Assembly: GCA_014549065.1 (NCBI GenBank)
Contig: JACDOX010000085.1
Span: forward strand, 1,319,385-1,383,384
Source of the DNA: Cardinalis cardinalis
Taxonomy: Eukaryota; Chordata; Aves; Passeriformes; Cardinalidae
Length of the DNA stretch: 64,000 nucleotides
Direction of reading: 5' to 3'
Notes under the pieces: model-generated
What the model was told of the DNA's origin: nothing
Databases searched by the model: none
Seen by the model: only the letters and a program-made list of their open reading frames with translations
In this document: piece by piece, positions 1 through 12,073 of the stretch
Layout of the letters: every line of letters begins with the position of its first letter
Position numbering within the stretch: the first letter of the stretch is position 1
Translations under genes and position numbers: made by a program

Positions 1-2766
1 ATTTGGTTTTGATCAAAATACTCCAGACACACACACATTCTGCCTAACCTAGGGACCACTGGCATGCAGATACTCAAATCCAACCAGTAGAAGAAAAACA
101 AGACTTTTCCTGACTAATCAGGATATAGGCTCTGTTAACCTGGAAACAAATGGTGGCTGATTCATGTTAAAATAACATTAGAATTGTAAATGTTTTTAGC
201 AAACATGAAATCTGTTGCATGCAGATAGACAAAGATCACACTGCTTGGTTGTATCCTCAAGTGATTTAACATTTTAAATTCAAGCACCAACATGCTAAAC
301 TGCTGGTTCAGTATTGTACAATGAATGATAAATTTCAGAGGAAGTAAGAGCACCAATTCTATTCTTGATCAAAGGGATGAAATTGTAAAAGAAGTCTAAG
401 AGAATTATGTGTTAAAATTCTCTGACTTTTCTTTGAAAATGCAGCCAGTGGCGTTCCTGTAACTGTAAATCTGTTTTTTCTTTTTTTTTTCCTAAAACCC
501 TCTAAGCTTGTGGCTTCCATGCCATCTACAATGGCAAATAAATATGAAGAGTTCTACTGTGAAATATTTATTTCATTTTATCTCATTTAAACGTATTTAT
601 CAGGTTTTTTACTGGAAACCTTATATATGGTATGAAAACTTGCCTTTTGAAATAGAAACTATCTAAGGAGTCATGCTGTCATGCTTAACTTCTGAATAAA
701 GCATGACTGCAGCATAAACTGATTTAGGGAAGGAGGTTTTGGCTTGCTTTCTAAAAATGCTGTCCAAAGCCAAAGAGGTTAACTCTTAGGAGATTTGCTT
801 AAAAGGCTTCTTCCACTTCTTCCTCCAGTAATCTTGCTTGCTTTTTCACTGCGTGGTTTTTAATGCTTCTCAGGATAAATCTGATTGTGTCAGAAGTTCT
901 GCAATGCTTCCATACATCAACAATAACACAAAATTGTTTGTAACCTTTGTGGTTGGTGAGGACCTTCCATTTGTCTGAGGATGGCAGGGGCATTTGCAGG
1001 AGCAGTGAGCAGTGCTGGGTGCCCCGAGCCCTGCCCTGCAGCCGGGGCTCCCCTGCTCCTGGGGGGACACAGCAGGAGACAGTTCACCGTGTCCTGCAGA
1101 GGGGTTTAGCATCTGAGAAAGCCTGCTTGGTTTTCCTTCAGGTGTCAATTTACCTTCTCTAATGTTGACTGAAAAAGCTCTGCCGTTCTTGACCACATTT
1201 ATATGTAACAACTGCTCTTAGCATGAACATAATTGAATTTTCTTTTCACACGTCGCTGTTGGCATTCTTCTGTGTGCTCAGTTTTGTTTTCAATTTTAAT
1301 ACTTTTGATTGATATTTTTGTCTCTTTTCGTATACTGCTGGTTATAACTCTTGCACATATGTCTGAATCAGCTACAGATGAGCTGCAAATACCAGATGTG
1401 ATGACATAGGAAGCTGCATGAGAGCACAGAGAAGCCAATTCGCAGTCTGAACATGTAATTAAGATGTGGTTTTAGTGCTGAAATATACTTGCATTTTTAT
1501 GCCTTTCAACTGCCATCATACTATTATTTCTCAACATAAAGAAAGGCCTAGAGGCTTTTTGAATTGTAGTGGTTAAATGAAAAAAATAAGTCCCAGCGAT
1601 GTAATAGCTATTTTTTGACAAATTTATTTTTATTTTATCTGTTTCTTAACTGCTTTAATTTAAAAGGATTTTTAGTAATTTTACTGTATTGAAGTTGATT
1701 TTTTTTTTCCAAAATAGTTCTGGCATAAGTAGGATAAGTAGTTTCTATTAGAAAGTTATCTTTTTCTACTCTTTTTTCAGGAGGAAAAAAAAAAAGGAAT
1801 GAAGTAATTTCATAGCTATACTTATGCATATTGAGTTCTGGATTCTTCTTTTTCTGTCCCTCTTTTTAGACTCTATGGCATTTGTATTATTAAACTCTTG
1901 AGCATGGTTGCCAGAGGTTTCCAAACCAGAGATATGTGTCAAACTGAAAGGAACTCATGTTCCCTGGCAATTCCCAAACTTGCCCTGTCAGAAGAAAATT
2001 AGTTTCTTCAGGTTTTCCTGCAGCTTGGGCCAAGTCCAAGGCAGCAGCATCAGGGACTGACAGCCAGCCCGGGACAAACTGGGAATGCAGCTCCCTGCCA
2101 TGAATAGTTAATAGTGACACACCAGATTGCAGCCACAGAGGAGCGCACAGCTCCTCTCTCCCCTTTTCCCCAGGAACTGCAATCATATCAATTGCTGGGC
2201 AAAATGAGCAGCAGCAGTGCTGAGCTGGGTCCTCCCCTGTGGCAGGGCCCTGGCTGCTCTCCACAGCAGCACCTTCCATGGCCTAGAAAGCTTTGCAAAC
2301 CTTCCCACTGCAAAATCTACCTGGTGTACTTCATCTTTTCCTTAGAATGGAAACAAATACTATCTTTGTGGTGATTTTCTTTTTGCTGTAGTATTGTAAC
2401 TACTACAAATCAGATTTCTTTTTCAGCTTCTCTTTTCCCCTTATTCTTCTTCAAATAAGCTGTTTGAGAAACACTTTTGCAGAAATTAACTGTGCATTGC
2501 AAATCATGTTACTGCTCTTCCTCTCTCCATGCCTCAAGCTCTTTGTTATTATAGTGTGAATGTGTAGGAATAAAGCAATGGTCTCTGTGACTTTTATGTG
2601 TGCAATTCCTTAAAAACATATTTACTGTCTTTAGAGCCCCCTTTGCAGAACCAAAATAGCAGAGAGAATTGCTGCTATTTATATGATATTGTTAATAAGA
2701 GATTCATTCCTATCAGTTGTCTTACTATCTTTTGTGTTCATGGGTAATCCCGAAGAACATTGCACA

Positions 2767-2790
2767 TTTGTACATAAACCCATGTACAAA
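2767..2790. repeat. Perfect 9-bp inverted repeat, 6-nt loop
   Basis: TTTGTACAT and ATGTACAAA flank AAACCC, giving a perfect 9-bp stem. It is AT-rich and lies in intron. No function is apparent. Confidence 0.8.
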
Positions 2791-5700
2791 GCTGCAAAGT
2801 CTTAAAACATGATATCACACATCACACACGGGTATGAAACTCTTCCTGCAAAAATATTGCCACACACTCCCTACAAAGCTAATAGTCCAGAGGGAAAAAT
2901 GGGTGGAGTATGCTAAAAGCAAATAGTGCAANGTGTAGGCTCCATGGTGGGAACTGTTAAAAGCCACACTTCAGATGCAATCTAGATTTGAGTTGGGATC
3001 CCACAGTGCTGCTGTTTATCTGCAGGTATTCACAGTTGTTTTCATATCTTTAGGATCAATCTCTATGCTTAAATAATTGATGACAAAAATTGCATTGTGG
3101 GATGAAAAGTATGTTTATATTGCAAAATAAAACAGTTACAGAGGGATGTTTAGGAAGGGCTGCAAGTGAAAATGCTCAGCATTGTTAGGCTTTCTCATCA
3201 CATGAGCTGAACCTTGTTTTTATTGGCTCACTTTTATTGCCTGAGCATAAAATTTCACTCTTGTCTTCGCATCATTTAATATGTAAAAAAATTCATGCAA
3301 AATTCATCAGCATTTCATAGAAATAGGTAGGAATAACCCATGTTTGATTTAGATTTACTTCTTTTCTTCCTGAGATTGCCACTGATCTCAATAGATGGAA
3401 ATAAACCTGGTTACTGTAAGCTCATTTCCTCTGAAGGCTCTACCTTCAATGCCAAAAGACAGCAAAACCCCATTCTCTAGCAGTTAGCTGGGTTTCTGGT
3501 ACTCTTATTTTAGATCTCTCCATTATGTCCCATATAAATAAGATTTTTGTTTCATTTTGATTTATCACATAATAAGGATTTTTTAAAATCAATTCATTTC
3601 CAGAGAGCCAACCTAATTTTCAGTGAGAGGGTGTGAGTTCTCTATGGTGCATAACTGATGGAATGTGGAGTGGTGTTTATAAGTTGAACTTGTATGAATA
3701 ATTGGTGAAGATTTACTTTTCACTGTTTTAATGTGCTGATAACAAAAAGAGGCTGTTGCTCTGTGGTAAGGAGCATAGGTGCAAAGAATATCAACATCAA
3801 GAACAAGAATTAGGAGGCACAGATATAAATTTACTTTTTTGGCATGCAAAAGAGGTTTAGATTTAATAAATTCCTATGAATATTCTTCAGCCACTATATA
3901 ACCAGGGAACAGACCAAGTTCAGAAAAACCAAATTCACTGGGTGTGAGTCCAACCCATAGAACTAAAAGTTTAAATTTTAAACCTAAACTCAGTACACCT
4001 CAAGGTCAGATTTCCTTTCTTTCCCAAGTTCAGTGTGTTGCTAAAGTCCAGAAAGGAGCCAACATAGATGGCAGTGTCTAAGAGAATCCTATTTTGGTGC
4101 TAAAACTGCTTCCTGTTAAAGAAGGACCATTTGCAGTTTCCTTCCACCAGCCATGATGTCACTTTTGCCAAAACCAACAAATCCCCAAAGTTCACAAATC
4201 TGTCTGTTTGCTAAAGGATGGAATGGGCAATGGCTGCTTGGAAGTCTGATTACTTAGAGCACAATTCCCCATCCTCAGAAAGAATATCCTCCTGTGGATT
4301 TTACAGTAAAATGTTTTTTAAAAAGCCAAAAAAGAATGTCAGCAAAGCAGATGATTTAGCTCAAGATACTGAGGCTCTGCACAAACACCACATTTATAAT
4401 TAAAATATGAGTACTTCATTGGAAGAAGAAATGAGTGTTCTGGATGATAAAACAGGAAAATATTTTGATCAAGACTCTCCAAGCATTTTGTATTTACCTA
4501 TGACAGTGTGCCTGTGGGTATCAGAAGCCAATTGGGTAAATAACAGATAAAATAATTAAATTATTTAGTGGAAGCAAGAAAAGGTCTTGTAATTTCATCT
4601 GCATGCACTGGGCAGGCTGTGAAATTTGCTGGGTCTCATCAGAAGATGTGAGTGAAAGAAGTGATGCTCCACTTCCCCTGGCTGGGGACGGGGGAGGCTG
4701 AGGGAAGGTGCTGGCAGGGGGTTGGGAAAGCGAGGTTTTACCTGAGTGCTGCCTGGCTTTTCTCTTGTGCCTGAAGTAGAAGTGAGGATTAAATATGAAA
4801 GACTTCCCTAACAAATGAACCCTCAAAAGCTGCAAAATCTCCAGCTGCACTGGGCTGAGTAAATGATAACAATGAAAAGATATCCAGCTTTTATGTCACA
4901 CTTTCTTGAGCCAGATCTGTAGCTCCAGTGTTGAGTTGGGCAGATCTAGTCGAGCATTATTTATGACACAGCACATACCTCTGGATATATGAAATCATTA
5001 TCTGAATCACCCTCTGGATATTATGAGTGATGCTTTAATCTGTGCTTCCCTGTTTTTCGTGGTGTTAAATCCAGCGAGATACTCCTATGCCCCAGATGGT
5101 TTTCGATCCATCTTTGTGTGACTGCTTGTGGAAGTGGTAACTGAAAATTATTTTTGTCTTTGAAGAGAAAGCACAATTCCTTTTTCAGCCTTCCAAAGAA
5201 ACATGAATATTTACCTCTCAGTGTAACAGTGTGGTTGGTATAGGAAAGTAAATTAATACAAATATATTGAGTCCAATAAATTTGTAGTTCTGCTTTTTCT
5301 AAAAGTGGACTGTATCAAACCTGTGAATGCATGGGCAGGCATGTTGTGTTTCCATTTTTCCAATTGCAGTGTTTCTTTCCAGGCCAGAGCACAATGAACT
5401 ACAGGGAGAGTCTCATGGTGAGAGACAGATCTTGCACCAGCACAGAGTTACAGCCATTTCTATGGAAATGGAAGGTTTGAAGCTTGGGAGAAAGCAGCAA
5501 CAAATTTCCTGTCAGACAAGAAGATGGCTCAAAGATAACAGCCCAGAGCAAAGCTTCAGGTGATCTTCCCTTTGGATCCTTCTCTGTGTGCAGAGGACAC
5601 AGGACCAGGTCAGTTTGCTCTAATGCTTCACCTCTCTGGGGAGTTGTTGCCTGGTGCCTCGGCACACTTGTGGCCAAACTTGTTCTTCCGGGGCCTAACC

Positions 5701-7708
5701 AGGAGATATTTATTCTTTGAGTGTCATATTGAGTGTTGTTTTGCAACTGCAAGCAGAGCTGGATCACAGTCTAATGTTTCCTCTGGGATCAAAGAACTGT
5801 GCAGCTTCAAGAAATGCTGGGAGCTGTAGACTCAGAGATGTGATGGTGGGTCTGCTGCCAATTATATCCTCCTAGCTTCACTATATCAAATCAATTAGAT
5901 CTGATTTAATCCCGCAGGAGACTAACAACTCCCAGCATCAGGGAAGGNTTTCTCAGTCTGTGTTTTGGGAAGGAATTTTGTTCATTATATGTTTGTTTAA
6001 TTTTTTTTTGACAATGTCCAGTCAGTTCCTCAAATGTTTGTGTGTTATGTGTGAGAAGGGAAGAAGAAAATTCATGAAAGAAACAGAAAATCAAATGTAG
6101 AAACATTTGTGTTCTCAGTTTTTACTTGCATGCTTTTGCACCTCTCTAGCAGCTGAGTGATAATTTTCNCAGTCCTCTAGGGATTTAGAAGTTNGGTTTA
6201 GNGTATTTTTTCATTTCTGCAAGAAGGTCTAAAGTTATTTAATAACTTTGCGCTCCCTGAAATTCAGGAAAGAAAATTAACTGTTACTGAGCCAGAGTTG
6301 CAGAACAGTGTGACTGGATAAATAACTAATAACTCAGNATAATGAGGCCTGTTTGAGCTCTAGGAAACTCTTATGCAACAGGACGGACCGCAACTCTTGC
6401 AGCTTAGCTGAGTGGATTTTGAAGTTGGATTGTTCATGCTTTCCAAATGAATGTCCAAATGATGTGCATAAAAATTTGTGATGAGCTACCNTTGTATGTC
6501 CTGGGACTTGAATTTCATGAAGGTGTTCAGCTACAAGATGTCCNTCCACTTGTAGCTTCAGGCATGTCAGTATTGCTTAAGTGAGCAATAACCATTTAAG
6601 CATGGAGTAAAAACATGGTTGATGAACCAGAAATNAGAATAATTTATGCAGAAAAACCTCTTTCTGCACTTTTCACATAAATAATCAAATACTGCAAAAG
6701 CACTGAAGAAAACCAGGATCATGTTTTCTCAGGTGACCAAAAAATTGAAATTTCCAAACACTGNGTGTTTAGGAAAAAAAATTCAATGACCACTTCTGCT
6801 GGGACTGGTCTTGGAGCTTGTTAACCCTTTTCCCTCAGACAGTCTCTCACATTCTGAGGTGGGAAAAATTTGGCACTGTTTAAAAGAGATTCTGTGGCTT
6901 GAAAATGGAAAGATAATGGATGAACAGAGTGCACCTAACAATATGTCAGAGCAGTCNGCCAGGTAGGCTAGAGATGCTAGGAGATAAATTTCTTATCTAT
7001 TTGCTCAGGAAATGGGTGCTGTCTGTCTCATTTCCAAGTGGTCCTCTGCCTCTGACGGTTATTCCCTGGTGGTGTGTGTGCCAAGGTAGAAGGAGAGTAA
7101 AATTCTAGTGCAGTGAGGAAAACAGTAAGCACATCTCAGCTCACCAGTACATTGCTGTACTCCAGGCACTCATCTGAGAATACAAAATGTCCTCACATCA
7201 TTCCAAGGATGTAAATGCCAGCAGGCAGTAAGGGGAAAGGTGAATTTGGTCAACAACCANGGTCAGTACTTAAGGAATTCTGGAGGCTGCAGCAAATAAA
7301 GGNATTCCTAACAAGAAATGAGGAAAACATCCTCTTCCAGCAAATGTAAAAGTGTTNGGTTGTGCACTTTGAGCTTATTCAAGTAAAAATACTTAGTTTT
7401 TTTGAGCTAAAGGCATCCACAGCAGCCTTTTCAGCTCTGTCCTCCCCTGTGGTGCTGAATCAGACACTGCAATGCACACATTGCATGGCACACATGCGTG
7501 AGCAGTCCAATGTCCAGCCACGCTCTGCTAAGCTCTGTCACCTGGAGTATGAGGTGTAGCTTTAAAATNGTTCCTGGGCATCAGCTTGCTCTCACTACCA
7601 AGGTATGGGTCATTCTCACTCAGTAGCACAGTGCAAATTGATAGCAAGGACTCTCTTGTCTCTTGTTTTCACAAGAACTTGAATCTTTACTGAAGTTAAT
7701 GGAGAACC

Positions 7709-7764
7709 TGATGATCAAATGATCAAATGATATGATCAAAATATGATCAAAATATGATCAAAAC
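7709..7764. repeat. Degenerate tandem repeat of ATGATCAAA-type units
   Basis: Five copies of the palindromic TGATCA core occur within 56 bp, at first spaced 8 bp apart and then 11 bp apart (ATGATCAAAAT units). The mixed spacing suggests slippage plus unit change. It is a short intronic microsatellite-like tract. Confidence 0.85.
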
Positions 7765-10030
7765 AGATTAATGTGACTTGTTACTTTTCCATAAACTGAA
7801 TTTTCACAGCAGACAATCACTGAGGAAGGAGTAGCTCAATTCTAAAATAAGCCAAATTTTTAGGACATCTGTAGTTCAGAAGAAAGCAGCTGTGTAGAAA
7901 TTAATTTAATACTGCCTCTGGTAAAACTTCACTTTTTCAGTTATCTAAACTTCTTCCCACTTATGGCCACATTCTGATGAGGGATATTAATGTGCTATAG
8001 CTACAGTTGCTACAAAACATTAGAAATGCTTCTTCCTCCAATCCCTTATTAAAGAAAAGGGTTAAGCATAGGGGACTACACCCAAACAATGGGATCATGC
8101 AGAGTAAAGGGGCACTTAAATAAATATGGTTTGCCTCAAATGCATGGAGAAATATAGAACACATCCCTTACTAAGTTTCTCTTGAGGCAAATGAATGCAC
8201 CCTCAAGCCACTATCAATGAGTGCAAAAGGGAATGGATTACACACACTCATTAACCTGCTGTGGGGATCCGTAAATACAGGTCTGAATGTTGGCAGGCAA
8301 AAAATGCCTTGGCTGTGACTTGAGGTCAGAGTGAACTCAGTCTATGTCTGGCTGCTCAAAAGATGTTGTCAGGTTAGATTTGCACTGGTGGGCTTGATGT
8401 TGGCCAGCTCCTTTTTCGTGTCAGAGCTCTCTGAAAGCCAACACGAACCCGGTGGTCTGGAGAGCTGGATGTCAGCGTGGACACAGACCTAGGCCTGGCT
8501 GGCATCAGGGAAAAACCTCTGTATGGCCTTGGGATGTACTCAGGAGNTACTCTTGGGAGGAATCNNGTCCTTGAGAGTCTNAAAATGGTTGAAAACCATA
8601 TTTAGNTCTTGTTCCATAAGTCCAGACAGAAGGTGTGAATGTGTAACAGTTTCAAAACCTCTCTTGTTTTCTGCAGAGAAGTTTGAATCACAATGCAGCA
8701 CTTTCGTACTTGTGAAAATTCACCTGCATCTAAAACTTGGCAAAAAAGATAGAAGGGAGGGGAANAATATGGCAAAAGCATGGAAAGATGGTGCAATCCC
8801 CCTGGAAGAAAATGTCCCTGAAATTATGTTTAATTTACTTTAAGATTCTAAGAGGCATTATACAACTCCTGGAGCTGAAGTGCACAATCTTTCAAGGTTG
8901 ATTTAACTGTATGGTTATAATCTAGCTGCTTTAAAAACTTGTACTCAGACACACAAGAAGTATATAAGTTCTGATTTCATAATTTTTTTAAAAGGTACAT
9001 TCAGTGGCTCTTGGGCAGATGAGAGAAGTTTCTTAGAGTGTTTCATCTCTCATTTTGTTATGCTTAAATACCTTTCAGCTTTGATGACTGGCTTGACCTA
9101 AATTGACATCTGAAAAAGAAGCTCAATATCAGTGCATAAATCTGTGATAATCACCACATCATTACACATAAAGTAGCACCTTTTGAAGAAGGAATTGTGA
9201 AGCTGCTTGGTATTCAAAACCCAGCAGAAAGCTATTAACCCTTGTTTTTATAAACAGATTTAAAATACCGCTTGTAAGATAAACCAACAAGCTAAAGTAA
9301 AACTGAACTATTTGAGAAGGGATTTTGATGTACATTTTGTTAGAGGTCTGGTATCCTGAAGTATAGATAAGGGAATGTAAGTTTGTGATGAAAATTTTTT
9401 CTGGCATGGTGAAGACACTATTCTTAAATCAGAAAGCTCTGAGGTGTTCTGCTCTTTTTCTAGATATGTATCTCTGTCAGGAAGTAGGGACAGTAGCATT
9501 GCTCTGAATTTATGGGGAAATGATGTTAACATCCATATGTGAAAGCTAAGCAAGGGTTAGAGGGAAAAGACACCCCAGTTCTTAATGTATTATTGTCTAG
9601 AAAGGGCTTTCAGTCATTACAGGGTGTGCAGCAGGTATTTACAGCCCCTGAAAACTATTATAAACTTAGACATTNGAGATGAAAATTATTTTGAATTTTT
9701 TACTTGTTATTGTCCTTTTCCTTCCCCTCAACTGTTTCTTGGTTCTCCCATTTATTTAAAATAATATTAATCAGGCACAGAGATAAGCCACCACTAGGAT
9801 CCTTATTAGGAATTTTATCATGCACTAATTNTTTGAAATCACAAGATCTCAGAACATTCCTGCAGTGATCTACTAATGTACATCTTGCAGGGAATGTGGA
9901 AGTTCTTACTTCAGAACTGTGTGAGGTCCTTCTCTTTTCGGGCAGGTGTCTAAATCATTAGCTGATGTTTTTCTCGCTCATTTGTGTAGAAAGCTGTGGG
10001 AAATACACATCACAATGCATACNTAGGCAT

Positions 10031-10092
10031 ATTATAGGATAGCTCAGGTTGGAAAGGACCCACAGGGACCATCAAGTCCAACTCCCTACTCA
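10031..10092 (-). mobile_element. CR1 LINE 3'-end fragment, minus strand
   Basis: The plus strand reads AGGATAGCTCAGGTTGGAAA then GGACC, with ACCATCAAGTCCAACTCC further on. This is the reverse complement of the well-known avian CR1 3' end (GTTGGACT...GGTCC...TTCCAACCTGAGC). CR1 elements are non-LTR retrotransposons that are usually 5'-truncated, as here. Similarity may continue weakly to about 10165, but I cannot fix that edge. The copy lies about 340 bp downstream of the SHISA9 exon on the same strand as the gene. Confidence 0.85.
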
Positions 10093-10425
10093 TCACAGGT
10101 TTAAGACATAAAGAACTTGGGCTGAACCCTTTGTGCACATCACAGGTGAAACCTGCTGGAAAATGTCTTGCAGGGGCATGGAGTGGTTTTGTGTGCATGT
10201 ATGAGCTCACATCATACCATCACCATCTCGCATGTCATTTTCTTATCCCTTAATTGCAGTCCTCATCTTAATTTTCATTGCATTTCCAAGTAACACGATA
10301 TTCCACATTAAATATGACCACGATATAGTCCAGATGAGGCAGACCTTGTTTCCAACTTGGGGGCAGAGTGCCAGCTGCCAGCAGCAAGNGCCACAAGCTG
10401 AGCTAGAGGAGAATGGGCGCCGGTT

Positions 10426-10435
10426 GCTCACTTAC
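10426..10435 (-). promoter_or_regulatory. 5' splice site (donor) of the SHISA9 exon
   Basis: On the minus strand the exon ends in GCAGTCG and the intron begins GTAAGTGAGC, a near-consensus U1 site. Without splicing, the frame would read two more codons and stop, so the donor sets the exon end. Confidence 0.9.
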
Positions 10436-10591
10436 CGACTGCCTTTAGAGACGCGTACTTGTTCAGCTCCTTGCCTGGGGGCTGCTGCTCGTATGGGTTT
10501 GTGATCTGTCCCAGGCTGGGATATGAATGTTGATGTGCCATCTGAGGAAGGAGGGGAGATGTTGGCATGACATTATTCATCTGTGGTGGAT
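10436..10591 (-). CDS. SHISA9: Internal coding exon of SHISA9 (CKAMP44), part of cytoplasmic tail
   Basis: Read on the minus strand, this segment has a pyrimidine-rich acceptor ending in ATACAG before 10591 and a donor GTAAGT starting at 10435. The 156 bp begin with two bases that finish a split codon, give 51 full codons, and end with one base of the next codon. The translation contains MNNVMPTSPLL, HSYPSLGQI and NPYEQQPPGKELNKYASLK, which I recognise from the C-terminal region of vertebrate SHISA9. SHISA6 differs clearly here. SHISA9 is a single-pass type I membrane protein of neurons that binds AMPA receptors and changes their desensitisation and short-term plasticity. This exon lies after the membrane segment, on the cytoplasmic side, and is proline-rich with tyrosine motifs. 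Its length is a multiple of three with equal phase at both ends, so skipping it would keep the frame. Identification rests on remembered family sequence, not on a search. Confidence 0.93.
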
Positions 10592-10615
10592 CTGTATTAA
10601 AGAAAATCAACAAGA
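10592..10615 (-). promoter_or_regulatory. 3' splice site (acceptor) of the SHISA9 exon
   Basis: On the minus strand the intron ends TTGATTTTCTTTAATACAG, a T-rich tract followed by CAG, just before the exon's ATCCACCACAG. A preceding exon ending in C would make a CAT (His) codon, which fits the His I recall at this place in mammalian SHISA9. Confidence 0.85.
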
Positions 10616-11661
10616 ATTCAGTAAAGAGTAAATTAGACTTAAGGTTTTCGACGTCATTATTGAGTGTGGATTAGACAGAACATGCCCTGAGGTTTAATGC
10701 AACAAAACAGTGTTTATTACAAAGTGGGAGTTTGAGTACAGCAGACCTGTACTTTGAACAGTTAATGGTATGATTAAAAGCTGACAAGTAATTATGGCAA
10801 CACACAATAATTTCTGTATAAGAAGGTCTTTGAACTAAAAAATAGGTTTTCAAAACAATTAAACACCGACAATACTGAATTTGCTGCAGCATTAAGATAG
10901 AAAGCAAAACATGGAGTTTGTTCCAAGTTAGACTGAATACAGGGCAGTAGAGTGGTTCTCTGCAGTAAAAGAGCCAGACTCATTTAAATTGGCTCAGGCT
11001 GCTGCACATTCACAGTTACACTGCTTTTAAAACCAGGAGTGGCTTTGTTATTTGCACAGCGTTATGTTGTGTTCTGTAGACAAGCATCACAGTGTAAAAT
11101 GTGCTTCTTTGCCTCATGACTATCATTAGGTGACTTCTTCACAGCGCACAATTTGTCCTTATGTTTTCTACTCTCCCCTGATGTTGGGTATTGTAATATC
11201 ATACCAAGATCATGTTTTCTGTAGCAGACATACATAAAAACAGGAGCTAATCACTGCTTATGTAGAGTTTTATGCCACCAAAAACCCTACACCCTTTCTG
11301 AAATTGATTTGTTCCTTTTTAGTAGAGAATACAGCCTGTATACTTTTCTTTCTAAGATAAAATTTATTTGTTGTTTCTAGTGTTCAGTTCCAGCCTCTAA
11401 AACACTTGATCATAATTGTATGCTGCACTCAATTTGCAAACCTAAATTTCAACAGATTTCAATGTGGTTGGTGTATCTTTTTTGCTGAGTCTTTCTCTAG
11501 GCTATGTATTGTGAAATACTTTGAGCTGATTGGCAATTCTAGAACCTTCTCATGGCTTCTGCAATCACAGACAAGCACATTTATCTCCTACAGTGAGACC
11601 ATGGTGCTGTCCTGGTGACAATACAGTAACTCCCACAGCATCAAGCACAGTATAGAGATCA
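10616..11661 (-). other. SHISA9 intron just upstream of the exon; no gene seen
   Basis: AT-rich intron. Short open frames here (up to 78 codons) have no recognisable content. I see no further exon, repeat family or RNA gene. Confidence 0.7.
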
Positions 11662-12018
11662 TGTAGACAGAAAGCTGGTCAGTTATGGGAAAGGCAGTTT
11701 ATTGTGATGGATGGATTGGAGCATCCTCCAAGTGCCCACAGGATCTGGCAGGAGCCAAATATCCCTGCACTTTGCCAGGATTTTAAGGGAATGGAGCCAC
11801 CTGGCTTTCCACAGCTCATTAATAAGCAGGAGCTCTGAAGTCAGTTAACAGATTTACTGCTGGGAGAGAAAAGAAACCAAAGGTGTTTTTGAACTTCTTC
11901 CCTGTCTGTGGTGCCTGGTGCAGCCTCTGCTGTTCTTGCTGGGGCTGCTCCTGATCCTGCAGAGCCCTGTCCATCCCATACACCTGTGCCTAAGGTGGGA
12001 GGAGATCCTGAGGTAACA
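11662..12018. mobile_element. Possible old solo LTR-like segment
   Basis: A 357-bp block begins TGTAGACA and ends GGTAACA, that is TG...CA. It is more GC-rich than its flanks and on the minus strand holds a CACAATAAACTG polyadenylation-like motif. The flanking five bases (GATCA and GGACA) differ at one position, so a target-site duplication is not convincing. No internal retroviral genes are seen nearby. This could equally be ordinary intron. Confidence 0.2.
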
Positions 12019-12024
12019 GGACAA

Positions 12025-12073
12025 AAACTGTACCAGTGCTATCATCTAACCAAAAAACTGTACCAGTTTTTTG
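12025..12073. repeat. Direct repeat and perfect 10-bp hairpin (CAAAAAACTG)
   Basis: AAAAACTGTACCAGT occurs at about 12023 and again at about 12053. The second copy is the left part of a perfect inverted repeat: CAAAAAACTG (12051-12060), TAC, CAGTTTTTTG (12064-12073). Confidence 0.85.

Larger units (their letters stand above)
1..10030 (-). other. SHISA9 intron downstream of the exon; no gene seen
   Basis: This is non-coding sequence continuing the intron after the SHISA9 exon (the gene runs right to left). No open frame here resembles the expected final SHISA9 exon. The longest, 129 codons on the minus strand at 1890-2279, has no recognisable domain and sits in a locally GC-richer patch. Contents are ordinary AT-rich DNA, homopolymer tracts (T-rich at 476-490, A-rich near 1785-1796), a tandem TGATCA repeat at 7709-7764 and a perfect hairpin at 2767-2790. 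Confidence 0.75.

Noticed and set aside
1890..2279. 129-codon minus-strand open frame as the last SHISA9 exon
   Set aside because: The peptide does not resemble the SHISA9 C-terminal region and lacks the expected acidic/valine PDZ-binding end.
10428..10613. Reading the SHISA9 frame as a 61-residue small protein
   Set aside because: The ATG lies in the intron and the stop comes just after the donor. Splice sites on both sides show that it is an internal exon.
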